Shown: positions 1-8,471 of the stretch, piece after piece
Position numbering within the stretch: the first letter of the stretch is position 1
Layout: each line of letters starts with the position of its first letter
From: Natrinema pellirubrum DSM 15624
GTDB taxonomy: Archaea > Halobacteriota > Halobacteria > Halobacteriales > Natrialbaceae
Assembly (NCBI RefSeq): GCF_000230735.2
Contig: NC_019962.1
Coordinates: 2,852,001-2,916,000 of the forward strand
Length of the DNA stretch: 64,000 bases
Direction: 5' to 3'
The notes under the pieces: generated by a model
Told to the model about the DNA's origin: nothing
The model's database searches: none
The model's input: only the letters and a program-made list of their open reading frames with translations
Program-made: the position numbers and the translations under genes

Positions 1-104
1 ACGATCATTACGATAGCCGGGAACCCGTTGCTGTTCGTCACATTCGATCGGGAACGAGAGTCTCGTTTCTCGGCGTTGAAGGAGACGTGACGGCTCCCGT
101 CGAT

Positions 105-890
105 TCACGCGTCAGTCCCAAGTCCGTCCGGATCGACTGCCTCGAGACCCCATTCGTCGAGGAAGTCCTCGAGGAAGGCGGCTCGGTCGGGGAGTTCGTC
201 GGGGTGGTGGGAGTCGGTGCCGACGGTGACGGCCACGTCGTGGTCGCGGAGAACGGTGAGGAACCGCTCGGCGGGATGGACGACCCCGGCGTCGGAAAGC
301 GCCCGCCCGGCGTTTACCTCCGGCACCGTTCGCGAGTCGGCAAGTGCCCGCGCCACGCGCCGGTAGTGGGCCTCGGTCGCCCGCCCCCGCAGCGGCGGCG
401 TCCGCTCGAGCAGGTCGACGTGGGCCGCGATATCGAACAGTTCCGACTCGACGAGCGCGACCAGCCGGTCGAAGTACCTGTCGACGACCGCGTCGCGTTC
501 GGCGTCGGACATCGCCGCGAAGTGGGACGCGACCTGGACGTTGTTGCCGTCGACGGCGTGGACGCTGCCGATCGCGTACTCGAAGCCCGCCTCCGAGAGG
601 AAAGTGTCGATGGCCGCCTCGTCGCGCGGATCGTAGTCCATCTCGACGGCGTCGTAGATCTCGAGGTCGAAGTCGCTCTGCAACCGCTCGATCCCCCGAC
701 GGCGGCGCTCGTAGGTGAGATCGAGGTTGAAGCCGTAGACCCCTCGCATCGATTCGGGCCGCTCGCGCGAGGCCACGTTGCAGTGGTCGGCGAACCCGAT
801 GCCGTCGAGACCGGCCGTCTCGGCCGCCCGAACCATCGATCGAAGGAAGTCTCCGTCCGAGTAGTTCGAGTGAACGTGAAAATCACGCAT
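105..890 (-). CDS. PHP-domain metal-dependent phosphoesterase/histidinol-phosphatase-like protein
   Basis: This 261-residue protein opens with the PHP metal motif HxH (DFHVHSNYSDG). It continues with FADHCN, a conserved SVHA, AAHVDL, and near the end GTDSHHPDEL, which are the ordered His/Asp ligands of a multinuclear PHP site. PHP proteins hydrolyse phosphate esters (histidinol phosphate, nucleotide or DNA 3' ends). The length fits a stand-alone phosphoesterase with no polymerase or second domain. No histidine-biosynthesis gene is nearby, so the substrate is unknown. The ATG at 890 sits just before the first motif. It is transcribed away from the LUD gene at 1099, sharing a 208-base divergent promoter region. 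Confidence 0.85.
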   Translation of the reverse strand: MRDFHVHSNYSDGDFLRSMVRAAETAGLDGIGFADHCNVASRERPESMRGVYGFNLDLTYERRRRGIERLQSDFDLEIYDAVEMDYDPRDEAAIDTFLSEAGFEYAIGSVHAVDGNNVQVASHFAAMSDAERDAVVDRYFDRLVALVESELFDIAAHVDLLERTPPLRGRATEAHYRRVARALADSRTVPEVNAGRALSDAGVVHPAERFLTVLRDHDVAVTVGTDSHHPDELPDRAAFLEDFLDEWGLEAVDPDGLGTDA

Positions 891-1015
891 ACGTTACCGA
901 CCACGGGTGACGTGTTAGTCGTTTTGCTTATTGGCGGTATTCGACCCGGTAATTCGTGATTGGGCCCAGCGTGTGGCACTCGCGGACGGCAGTGCGGGCC
1001 GACCGAACGACGAAG

Positions 1016-1044
1016 TAACACCGGTGTAATCAGCTAACACCGGT
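1016..1044. promoter_or_regulatory. Repeated TAACACCGGT boxes in a divergent promoter region
   Basis: The decamer TAACACCGGT occurs at 1016-1025 and again at 1035-1044, 19 bases apart, that is, on nearly the same helix face. The first copy extends into a perfect 10-base palindrome, ACACCGGTGT, at 1018-1027. The pair lies 55-83 bases before the LUD start, between two divergent genes. A regulator site is an inference; no regulator can be assigned. Confidence 0.35.
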
Positions 1045-1098
1045 ATCCGCGAACACTTACGGTGATCTCGGCCCCAGACGAACGTACGGCAACGACAC

Positions 1099-1755
1099 AT
1101 GTCACAACGAAAACCGGACTACGTAGACGACACCGAGATCGACGCGACGCTCGACGAACTGCCGACCGACGAGGCCATCGAGGCAACCGTCGACAACCTC
1201 GAGGCGAACGGCTTCGACGTCGTCGTGGCCGACTCAACCGAAGCGGCCCTCGAAGCGGTCCAATCACAGATCCCTGCCGGTGCGTCGGTGATGAACGGCC
1301 ACTCCACGACGCTCGAGGAGATCGGCTTCGATGACTACCTCTCGGCGGGCGACCACGAGTGGGAGAGCCTGGCCGACGAGATCTGGAGCATCGACGACGA
1401 CGCCGAGCGCCAGGCGGCCCGCCGCGAGTCCCAGACCGCCGACTACTTCCTCGGCGGTATCAACGCGATCGCCCAAACGGGCGAACTCGTCGCGGCCGAC
1501 CGCTCTGGCAGCCGGATCGGCGCGTACCCCTTCGCCGCGAGCAACGTCGTGATCGTCAGCGGCGTCAACAAGATCGTGCCGACGCTCGAGGACGCGCTCG
1601 ACCGCCTCGAGTCGGTCGCCTACCCCCTCGAGAACGAACGGGCACAGGAGGCCTACGGCGTCGAGTCCGCCATCGCCAAACAGCTCATCTTCCGACAAGA
1701 ACTCGAGGACGATCGGACGACCGTCGTCCTGGTCCGCGATCAACTGGGCTACTGA
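1099..1755 (+). CDS. LUD-domain protein (LutC/YkgG-like), stand-alone
   Basis: The 218-residue protein is a single LUD domain. It has the family stretch MNGHSTTLEEIGF near residue 70, a central ADYFLGGINAIAQTGELV segment, and an NVVIVSGVNKIVPTLEDAL strand-helix close to residue 160. LUD proteins accompany lactate oxidation (LutB, LutC), but many single-domain members have no assigned role. This one is about 54 kb from the lutAB/lutC pair in the same window and is not flanked by iron-sulfur partners. A role in organic-acid metabolism is likely but unproven. Confidence 0.8.
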   Translation: MSQRKPDYVDDTEIDATLDELPTDEAIEATVDNLEANGFDVVVADSTEAALEAVQSQIPAGASVMNGHSTTLEEIGFDDYLSAGDHEWESLADEIWSIDDDAERQAARRESQTADYFLGGINAIAQTGELVAADRSGSRIGAYPFAASNVVIVSGVNKIVPTLEDALDRLESVAYPLENERAQEAYGVESAIAKQLIFRQELEDDRTTVVLVRDQLGY

Positions 1756-1883
1756 GGTCCCGGTCGGAGCGACGCCTGCAGTTACGCGCCGCTCCGGTCG
1801 CGCCCTCGAGTAGGGGCGGCCTCCGTCGCGACCGTCGCATCTCGTCCCGCCGAACTCGTCGCCTTCGGACGAGAAAGAGCATA

Positions 1884-1905
1884 AGGGCCACTGGCCCGTG
1901 GCCCT
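1884..1905. promoter_or_regulatory. Inverted repeat in leader of the UbiD operon
   Basis: The arms AGGGCCAC (1884-1891) and GTGGCCCT (1898-1905) are perfect complements around a six-base spacer. They directly follow a TATA-like CATAAG (about 1880-1885) and precede the ATG at 1945. A dyad overlapping the expected transcription start is what a repressor site looks like; an RNA hairpin is the alternative. Confidence 0.4.
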
Positions 1906-1944
1906 ACGAACGTGGGTCGTGGAAACGATACGCGACGGGAGGCC

Positions 1945-2442
1945 ATGTCAAACCAGTACATCACGGCAGCGGACCATCTGCCCGACGAGGAGCGGACGGA
2001 AACGACACTCCAGATAACCGATGCGGAGACGAAGCGGATCTTCGAGGCGCGAGTCCGGATCGCAAACGATCCCGACGAACTCACGGATCCACAGCCACTG
2101 ACCGTCGTCGCCGGGCCACACGAGAGCGTCAGCGAGCAACGGTACGTCGAACTCATCGACGAGATCGACGCGGCGGGGATCAACGAGGACCTCCTGCGCC
2201 GGCTCGCGGCGGACCAGGAATCGACCTCGAACATCGTCAACACCCGGTCCGACGACCTCAACGTCATCCTCCGGTATCTCGTCGAATCCGGCCAGTACGA
2301 CTCGACCGCCGAGGCGCTTCGCGAGATGGCGTTTCAGTATCTCGCGGCGAACCGCCCCGCGTTACTTGACGCCTACGAGACCGTCCGGACCGAGTTCGAG
2401 GACGATCCGCTCCGCCGCGCCCGCTCGGAAAACGAGCCATGA
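1945..2442 (+). CDS. Small acidic helical protein, first gene of the UbiD operon
   Basis: I do not recognise this 165-residue protein. Its N-terminal half is a hydrophilic region with a beta-rich stretch around residues 20-60. The last 60 residues (DLNVILRYLVESGQYDSTAEALREMAF onward) are predicted helical and resemble the compact helical end of small haloarchaeal DNA-binding or adaptor proteins. ATG 1945 is preferred because GGGAGG lies just before it; a GTG at 1912 is in frame and cannot be excluded. Its stop overlaps the next start as ATGA, so it is translationally coupled to UbiD and may regulate or assist it. Confidence 0.65.
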   Translation: MSNQYITAADHLPDEERTETTLQITDAETKRIFEARVRIANDPDELTDPQPLTVVAGPHESVSEQRYVELIDEIDAAGINEDLLRRLAADQESTSNIVNTRSDDLNVILRYLVESGQYDSTAEALREMAFQYLAANRPALLDAYETVRTEFEDDPLRRARSENEP

Positions 2443-3941
2443 CGGTGGATTCGTTCCGGGGATTCCTCCAGTGCCTCGACGAGGCGGACGCCCTCGTCTC
2501 GTTCGACGAGCCCGTCTCGTGGGACCTCGAGGCGAGCGCGATCACGACGCTCGCCAACCGGTCCGACGGCGACGTCCCGGTGTTCGAGTCGGTCGCGGAG
2601 ACGGCGGTCGACGCGTCGCTCGTCGGCGATCCGTACCGGGGCCCCCGAAACCGACCGTGGGATCACCTCGCCCGAGCGATCGGGCTGCCGACCGGCCTGT
2701 CCGGTGGGGCGTACTACGAGCGGCTCATCGACCGACTCCGATCGCCCCAGGAACCGCGGGTCCTCGAGCGCGACGCGGCGCCCTGTAAGGACGTCGTTCG
2801 GACCGGGGACGACGTCGACCTCCTGTCGCTCCCGTGGCCGTACATCCATCGGGGCGACGGCGGGCGATATTCGAACCTCCACACCGTCGTCGCACCGGAC
2901 CCGGAGACGCGGTGGGGCCGCTGGTCGAGCCATCGGCTGATGATCCACGACGGGCCGTTCGCCAGCCTGCTGTTTCTGGCGGGTGAACAGGTTCCCAACC
3001 GGTATTACTACGACTACGAACCGCGAGAGGAACCGATGCCGGTGGCGGTCGTCATCGGTGCCGAGCCGGTCGTCCAGTCGACGACGGAGATGTGGATCCC
3101 AGCAGGGCGGAGCGAAGCCACCTTCGCGGGCGGCATGAAAGACCGACCCGTCGACCTCGTTCCGTGTGAGACGAACGACCTGTACGTCCCGGCGACGGCG
3201 GAGGTCGTCCTCGAGGGCCGTGTCCTCCCGAACGAACGGCTCGACGAGGGTCCGTTCGGCGATTACTTCGGGTACATGAACGGGCCGCGGCGATCGATGC
3301 CCGCGTTCGCGATCGACGCGATAACCCGCCGGACGGAGCCCCGCGTCCCGTTTTGCGTCGAAGGGACCGGCGTCGGATACGGGCGAAACTCCGGCAGCAC
3401 GCTCCAGCTCGCCGCGGCCGGCCCGGACGCGACGCTCGGGCTGCAGGCCGCCGGCTTCGACGTCGAGTCGGCCGTGCCGTGGCGCTTTACCTCCCGGACC
3501 GTCTGGGTGATCTCGACGGATCGTCCCTATCCGGGCTATCTCCATCAACTGGCCAACTTCGTGTTCACGACCTGGGGGATGCTCCACATCGATTTCTTCG
3601 TGTTCGTCGATGCCGACGTCGATCCGTTCGATCCGCAAGCCGTGCTGACGGCGATCGCGCTGGACGCCGACCCGGACGCCGACTTTCACCAGTTCGGCGT
3701 CGAACGGATGCCCAAGGTCCCGCTCAACATCTACCAGACGCCCGAGGAGAAAGGCAGCGCCGACGTGGGGACCTCGAAAGCCAAGACCGCGAAGGCGTAC
3801 ATCGACGCCACCAGTGACGGTGACCGAACGGACGGGACGGCCGACGACGACCGTCGGAAACGGGCACAAGAGCGACTCGTCACCGCGGGCATGTCGGCGG
3901 CGCGGTTCGACCTGCTCGACGGGGAGGGCGAGGCGCGATGA
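2439..3941 (+). CDS. UbiD family (prenylated-FMN-dependent) decarboxylase, catalytic copy
   Basis: This is a 500-residue UbiD-fold protein of normal family length. Members reversibly decarboxylate aromatic or unsaturated acids using prenylated FMN made by UbiX. The cofactor/metal loop appears as RWGRWSSHRLMIHD, with the likely catalytic arginine R166. The proton-relay motif is EGPFGD (residues 270-275), where E270 matches the essential first glutamate of the EGPFGE signature. The second glutamate is Asp (D275). VPATAEVVLEG and QLANFVFTTWGM are further family blocks. It overlaps its neighbours on both sides by ATGA. No ubiX lies in the window. The substrate cannot be read from sequence. Confidence 0.85.
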   Translation: MTVDSFRGFLQCLDEADALVSFDEPVSWDLEASAITTLANRSDGDVPVFESVAETAVDASLVGDPYRGPRNRPWDHLARAIGLPTGLSGGAYYERLIDRLRSPQEPRVLERDAAPCKDVVRTGDDVDLLSLPWPYIHRGDGGRYSNLHTVVAPDPETRWGRWSSHRLMIHDGPFASLLFLAGEQVPNRYYYDYEPREEPMPVAVVIGAEPVVQSTTEMWIPAGRSEATFAGGMKDRPVDLVPCETNDLYVPATAEVVLEGRVLPNERLDEGPFGDYFGYMNGPRRSMPAFAIDAITRRTEPRVPFCVEGTGVGYGRNSGSTLQLAAAGPDATLGLQAAGFDVESAVPWRFTSRTVWVISTDRPYPGYLHQLANFVFTTWGMLHIDFFVFVDADVDPFDPQAVLTAIALDADPDADFHQFGVERMPKVPLNIYQTPEEKGSADVGTSKAKTAKAYIDATSDGDRTDGTADDDRRKRAQERLVTAGMSAARFDLLDGEGEAR

Positions 3942-5335
3942 TCCCGTTCGCCCAGTACGTTGAAGGGTTGGCGAGCAACGACGAGTTGCTGACGCTCGAG
4001 GGTCCGTTCGACGTGCCACCCCCTGTCATCGCGGCGGAGGCCCTCCGTGCGAACGGCCCGGCGATCCGGTACGAACGGACCGACGGTGCCGATCTCACCA
4101 GCGGTGCGTTCAGCGGCCCCGACCAACTGCAGCGACGCGAGTCGGCCCCGTGGTCGCGGCTGGCGCTGGGTCTGGGGCTGGACCCCGAAGCGTCGTTCGT
4201 CACCGTCCTCGAGACGATCACGCGGCTGGGGCCGGCCGGCGATCGGCCGGAGCCGACCTACGACAGGCAGGCGGCCGCACGCACCATCGACGGGATACGG
4301 CAACTGGCCCTGCCGCGCGATGCCGACGATGTCTGGCCCGCCCTGACGCTCGGCGTCGCGTCGGTATCGACGGCGGCGGGGACCCACTGGGCCCCGGTTC
4401 ACGGTGCCGTTATCGGCGACGACACGCTCCGGGTACGGACGCCCGCGGCGCTGTCGTCGCTGCTCGACGGCGGGACGGTGTCGGTCGCCCTCGGCGTCCC
4501 GCCGGCGGCCGTGACGACGGCCTATCTGCTCGCCGTCAGGGACCGCCTCGAGGTCCCGATCCAGGACTGTGGCGTCGCCGAACGCGTGTCGCTCGTCCCG
4601 ACGAACGGTGGGCTCGTCCCGAGCGCCACCGAGGTCGTGATCGAAGCGACGGTCGACGATCGACATCCCGACTCCCGGTCGGATCGGCGCGAAGCGTGGG
4701 AGTACGGCACCGAGAGTACGTCGATGGCGCTGTCGGTCGAACGGATACTCGCGACCGAGGATCCGGTACTTCCCTTTTCACCGCTCGAGCGGCCGCTGTC
4801 GGACGACCTGCAACTGACGGGGTTGGTGACGGCGGCGACGCTGTACGACCGCATCGACGACTACTGGGGGATCTCGCCCGTCGAGTGGGTGCTGGTGCCG
4901 GCGGCGGCCGAACTCGGGATCTGTGTCGTCGCGACGAACGTTCTCTACGCCGGGTTCGAGTGGCAACTCGCCAATATCCTCTTTGCGTTCTCGTCGCTGT
5001 TCGATACGGTCATCGTCGTCGACGACGACGTCTCGCCGCGGGACCTCGGCCGCGTCCTCGGCGAAATCTGGCTCAAAGCCCATCCGTCTCGAGACTGGAT
5101 CTTCAGCGAACCGTCGGCGCCGATGGCGGACCGGCCTCGGTATCGCCGGGACGGGGAGACCGGCTCCCGGCTGTACGTGAACGCGGCGTGGGACCCGCGG
5201 TGGGACGACGCGTATATCGCGCCGCGAGTCGCGTTCGACCGATCGTTCCCGGCGTCCGTTCGCGACGATGTCCGACGGTTGTGGGAGACGCGTCACGACG
5301 GGCCGGCCGACGACGAGAACCGCGACGGCGCGTAG
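3938..5335 (+). CDS. UbiD-like protein lacking catalytic residues (putative pseudo-decarboxylase partner)
   Basis: The 465-residue product aligns with the upstream UbiD along its length by eye. VSVALGVPPAAVTTAYLLAV matches the PVAVVIGAEPVV block, LVPSATEVVIEATV matches YVPATAEVVLEGRV, and QLANILFAFSSLFDTVIVVDDDV matches the C-terminal QLANFVFTTWG block. The catalytic arginine region has become APVHGAVIG (about residues 152-160). The EGPFG(E/D) motif is absent, replaced by a charged linker at about 239-258. The reading frame is intact and coupled to ubiD by ATGA, so it looks selected, probably as a structural or regulatory subunit. Being a decaying paralogue is the alternative. Confidence 0.7.
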   Translation: MIPFAQYVEGLASNDELLTLEGPFDVPPPVIAAEALRANGPAIRYERTDGADLTSGAFSGPDQLQRRESAPWSRLALGLGLDPEASFVTVLETITRLGPAGDRPEPTYDRQAAARTIDGIRQLALPRDADDVWPALTLGVASVSTAAGTHWAPVHGAVIGDDTLRVRTPAALSSLLDGGTVSVALGVPPAAVTTAYLLAVRDRLEVPIQDCGVAERVSLVPTNGGLVPSATEVVIEATVDDRHPDSRSDRREAWEYGTESTSMALSVERILATEDPVLPFSPLERPLSDDLQLTGLVTAATLYDRIDDYWGISPVEWVLVPAAAELGICVVATNVLYAGFEWQLANILFAFSSLFDTVIVVDDDVSPRDLGRVLGEIWLKAHPSRDWIFSEPSAPMADRPRYRRDGETGSRLYVNAAWDPRWDDAYIAPRVAFDRSFPASVRDDVRRLWETRHDGPADDENRDGA

Positions 5336-5487
5336 GACGAGGGGGTGTTTTCAGTCGATGAAAATACATATATAATCGTATAGGCTGAAAACAGGACCGT
5401 TTACGCATGACTGGCTCGATGAAACTCACCTCGACGTAACAGTTCTCTCTACGATGTGTCTATTAGCATCGCATAATTTACCGATAC

Positions 5488-5521
5488 TATTATATCGGGA
5501 AACGGGATCCGGGGCGGTGTA
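5488..5521 (+). promoter_or_regulatory. Leaderless promoter of the acyl-CoA operon
   Basis: A strong TATA box, ACTATTATAT at about 5485-5495, lies 26-33 bases before the ATG at 5521. This is the spacing expected for a leaderless archaeal transcript. A second AT-rich block (5358-5385) after the UbiD-like gene may mark its terminator. Confidence 0.55.
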
Positions 5522-7254
5522 TGGTGTCCAGCCACAACCTCTCGGACTACGAGGCCGAACGGGAGCGGTTCTCGTGGGACGAGATCTACGCGGAAGCCGA
5601 CTGGGACGCACCGGCGGACCTGAACATCGCCCACGAGACCGTCGACCGACACGCTGCCGACCGCGAGAAGGTCGCGCTCTATCAGGTCGACACCGACGGC
5701 GAACTCACGACGACGACCTTCTGGGAACTGGCCGACCGCTCGAGCCAGTTCGCGAACCTCCTCGAGGAACTCGGCGTCGAGCGCGGCGATCGCGTGTTCT
5801 CGTACATGCCGCGGATTCCGGAACACTACGTGGCGATGGTCGGCACGCTGAAACGGGGAGCCGTCTGGGGGAGCGTCAACGAACGCTTCGGGCCGGACGG
5901 GATTTCCTACCGGCTCGACGACTGCGACGCGAAGGTCCTCGTGACGACGACCGACAACCGCGAAACGGTCGCGGACGCCCTCGAGGACGCGCCGTCGGTC
6001 GACCACGTCATCACCGTCGACCGTGGCGGCGGCGCACCCGCCGACGACGTCGTGTTCAACACGGCACTCGACGGCGCGAGTACGGACTACGAGGCCGCCG
6101 ACACCGGCGGCGAGGACGACGCTTTGCTGTACTACACGTCGGGGACCACCGGGCTGGCCAAGGGCGTCCGGCACAAGCAGCGCTGGGTGGCCGGCGTGGC
6201 GGCGACCCAGAAATACGCCGTCGACCTCCAGCCCGGCGACCTCTACTGGAGTACCGGTGACCTGGGTTGGCTGACCGGCGTAATCAATACGCTCGGGGCC
6301 TGGTACTGGGGCGCGTCGCTGTTCACCTACGAGGGCGAGTTCGATCCGGCTGAGTGGGCCGAACTGCTCGACGAGTACCCGATCACCGTCCTGTTCTCGG
6401 TGCCGACGGCCTACCGGATGCTCCGCGAAAAAGAGGAGCTACTGGCGGACGTCGACCTCGACTTACGGCACGCGCTCTCGATCGGCGAGCCGCTCAGCGC
6501 CGGCGTCGTCGAGTGGGGCGAGGACGAACTCGGCGTCACCATCCTCGACACGTACGGCCAGACGGAGACGGGCAACATGATCATCAACAACTACCCCACG
6601 ATGGAGTTGCGGCCCGGCTCGATGGGGAAGCCCCTGCCGGGCATCGAGGCCGACATCGTTGACCCCGAGACCGGGGCCGTCCTCGAGCCCGGCGAGACCG
6701 GTGAGATCGCCCAGCGCGGCGACTACCCCTGCTTCTTCGCCGAGTACTGGAACAAACCCGAGAAGACCGCGTCGTGTTTCGTCGACGGCCCCGAGGGGGG
6801 TGAGCAGAGCGAAGCGATGCGATCCTCGCCAGACGAGACGTCTGGCGGTGAGTGGTACCTCTCGGGCGACCTCGCACACAAGGACGAGGACGGCTACTTC
6901 TGGTTCGAGGGGCGGGCCGACGACGTCATCCTCTCGTCGGGCTACCGCATCGGCCCGTTCGAGGTCGAGAGTTCACTGGGCGAACACGCGGCCGTCGCCG
7001 AGGCGGCCGTCGTCCCCAAGCCCCACACGGAGCGGGGTAACATCGTGAAAGCCTACGTCGTGCCAAGCGAGGGGACGACGCCGTCCGAAGACCTCAAAGA
7101 GGACATCAGGACTCACGTGCGCGACGAACTCTCGGCCCACGAGTACCCCCGCGAGATCGAGTTCCGCGAGGAACTGCCGAAGACGGTCACGGGGAAGATC
7201 CGGCGAACCGAACTGCAAGACGACGCGGAAGAAGAGTCCGAGGCGTCGCCGTAA
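5521..7254 (+). CDS. Acyl-CoA synthetase (AMP-forming, acetyl/medium-chain ligase type)
   Basis: This is a 577-residue ANL-superfamily ligase. The ATP loop YTSGTTGLAKG is at residues 205-215, then DTYGQTETGN, WYLSGDLAHKDEDGYFWFEGRADD (hinge), and a C-terminal GKIRRTEL holding the adenylation lysine. It should activate a free carboxylic acid to its CoA thioester in the cytoplasm. It heads a co-directional run of acyl-CoA dehydrogenase, acyl-CoA carboxylase and hydratase genes, so a branched-chain acid such as isovalerate is a reasonable substrate, by inference. Residues about 427-442 are a 16-codon in-frame insertion with a DNA palindrome (see findings). Confidence 0.88.
   Translation: MVSSHNLSDYEAERERFSWDEIYAEADWDAPADLNIAHETVDRHAADREKVALYQVDTDGELTTTTFWELADRSSQFANLLEELGVERGDRVFSYMPRIPEHYVAMVGTLKRGAVWGSVNERFGPDGISYRLDDCDAKVLVTTTDNRETVADALEDAPSVDHVITVDRGGGAPADDVVFNTALDGASTDYEAADTGGEDDALLYYTSGTTGLAKGVRHKQRWVAGVAATQKYAVDLQPGDLYWSTGDLGWLTGVINTLGAWYWGASLFTYEGEFDPAEWAELLDEYPITVLFSVPTAYRMLREKEELLADVDLDLRHALSIGEPLSAGVVEWGEDELGVTILDTYGQTETGNMIINNYPTMELRPGSMGKPLPGIEADIVDPETGAVLEPGETGEIAQRGDYPCFFAEYWNKPEKTASCFVDGPEGGEQSEAMRSSPDETSGGEWYLSGDLAHKDEDGYFWFEGRADDVILSSGYRIGPFEVESSLGEHAAVAEAAVVPKPHTERGNIVKAYVVPSEGTTPSEDLKEDIRTHVRDELSAHEYPREIEFREELPKTVTGKIRRTELQDDAEEESEASP
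6827..6847. repeat. Palindrome inside an in-frame 48-base insertion
   Basis: CGCCAGACG (6827-6835) and CGTCTGGCG (6839-6847) are perfect 9-base arms with a 3-base loop. They lie inside a segment flanked by direct repeats GGTGAG at 6799-6804 and 6847-6852. The repeats are exactly 48 bases apart, so the insertion keeps the ligase frame. Confidence 0.55.
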
Positions 7255-7302
7255 GCGACCCGCCCTCGAGACGCCTCGATCACGAGCGATCTATCCCACA
7301 AC

Positions 7303-8469
7303 ATGAATTTCGAATCTACCGACGAACGCGCGATGATCCGGTCGACCGCAGAGGCGGTCGCGGCCGAATACGGACGGGAGTACTGGCGAGAAAAAGAAGC
7401 GGACGGCGAGTTCGCACAGGAGTTCTGGGACGAACTCGCGGAGGCCGGGTTCCACGGCTTGTTGGTTCCGGAGGAGTACGGCGGTGCCGGCATGGGCATG
7501 CAGGAGATGGGCCTGGCGATGGAGACGCTCTGTGCCGAGGGCTGTGGCATGGCCGGGACCTGGTATCTGGTCCTTACCGCGGGGATGGCCGCCGTCGGCA
7601 TCCGCGAGAACGGGACCGAGGCCCAGAAGGAGCGGTACTTACCTGACATCGCGGCCGGCGAGCGAAACTTCTCGATCGGCATCACCGAGCCCGAAGCGGG
7701 AACGAACACGCTGAACGTCGCCACGCGCGCGGAGAAAGACGGCGACGAGTACGTCCTCAACGGCAACAAGGCGTGGATCACCTTCGCCGACCGGGCGGAC
7801 AACATGATCCTCGTCACCCGGACGACCCCGCGAGCGGACGTCGACCGTGGCACCGACGGCATCAGCCTGTTCATCGTCGATATGGACGACCCCGGGATCG
7901 ACGTCTCACCGATCCCCAAACACGGCATCAACTACTCGAAGTCCTGTGAGGTGTTCATCGAGGACGTTCGCATCCCCAAGGAGAACCTGCTCGGGGCGGA
8001 AGACGAGGGCTGGTGGGCGCTGCTCGATATGTTAAACCCCGAGCGCCTCGGCTTCGCCGCGGCCGGGACGGGGATCGGGAAACTGGCCGCCGACACCGCC
8101 ATCGAGTACGCCACCGACCGCGAGGTGTTCGGTGCCCCGGTCGGTAGCCACCAGGCCGTCTCGTTCCCCATCACCAAGGCCTACGCGCGGATGGAAACGG
8201 CCGCGCTCATGCGCGAGAAGGCCGCCTGGCGCTACGATCAGGGCGAGGAGTGTGGCTACGAGACGAACGTCGCGAAGGCGACGGCCGTCGAGGCCGGCAT
8301 CGAAGCCGTCAAGCAGTCGATGCAGGCGTTCGGGGGCTGGGGCTACGCGAAAGAGTACGACGTCGAGCGCTGGTGGCGCGAGATCAACCTCACGAGACTC
8401 GCACCGGTCTCCCAGCAGATGGCCTACAACCACATCGGCCAGGAACTCGGCTTCCCCAAATCCTACTGA
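7303..8469 (+). CDS. Acyl-CoA dehydrogenase (possibly isovaleryl-CoA type)
   Basis: This is a 388-residue flavoprotein with complete acyl-CoA dehydrogenase architecture: an N-terminal helical domain, the FAD/substrate segment [12 protein letters not shown] (residues 124-135), and C-terminal [19 protein letters not shown]. The glutamate that serves as base in medium-chain enzymes (in YEGT) is missing; the site reads RLAPVS at 365-370. A glutamate is present at E247 in NPERLGF, the position used by isovaleryl-CoA and long-chain dehydrogenases. With the downstream carboxylase and hydratase this favours an isovaleryl-CoA-like substrate. It needs an electron-transfer flavoprotein, not seen here. 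The carboxylase follows after two bases. Confidence 0.88.
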   Translation: MNFESTDERAMIRSTAEAVAAEYGREYWREKEADGEFAQEFWDELAEAGFHGLLVPEEYGGAGMGMQEMGLAMETLCAEGCGMAGTWYLVLTAGMAAVGIRENGTEAQKERYLPDIAAGERNFSIGITEPEAGTNTLNVATRAEKDGDEYVLNGNKAWITFADRADNMILVTRTTPRADVDRGTDGISLFIVDMDDPGIDVSPIPKHGINYSKSCEVFIEDVRIPKENLLGAEDEGWWALLDMLNPERLGFAAAGTGIGKLAADTAIEYATDREVFGAPVGSHQAVSFPITKAYARMETAALMREKAAWRYDQGEECGYETNVAKATAVEAGIEAVKQSMQAFGGWGYAKEYDVERWWREINLTRLAPVSQQMAYNHIGQELGFPKSY

Positions 8470-8471
8470 CC

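Noticed and set aside
1-104. Left-edge sequence
   Set aside because: It is too short to assign; no motif or clear ORF end was found.
2373-4019. 548-residue frame opposite the UbiD gene
   Set aside because: It is a shadow frame, very Arg-rich, with no family resemblance.
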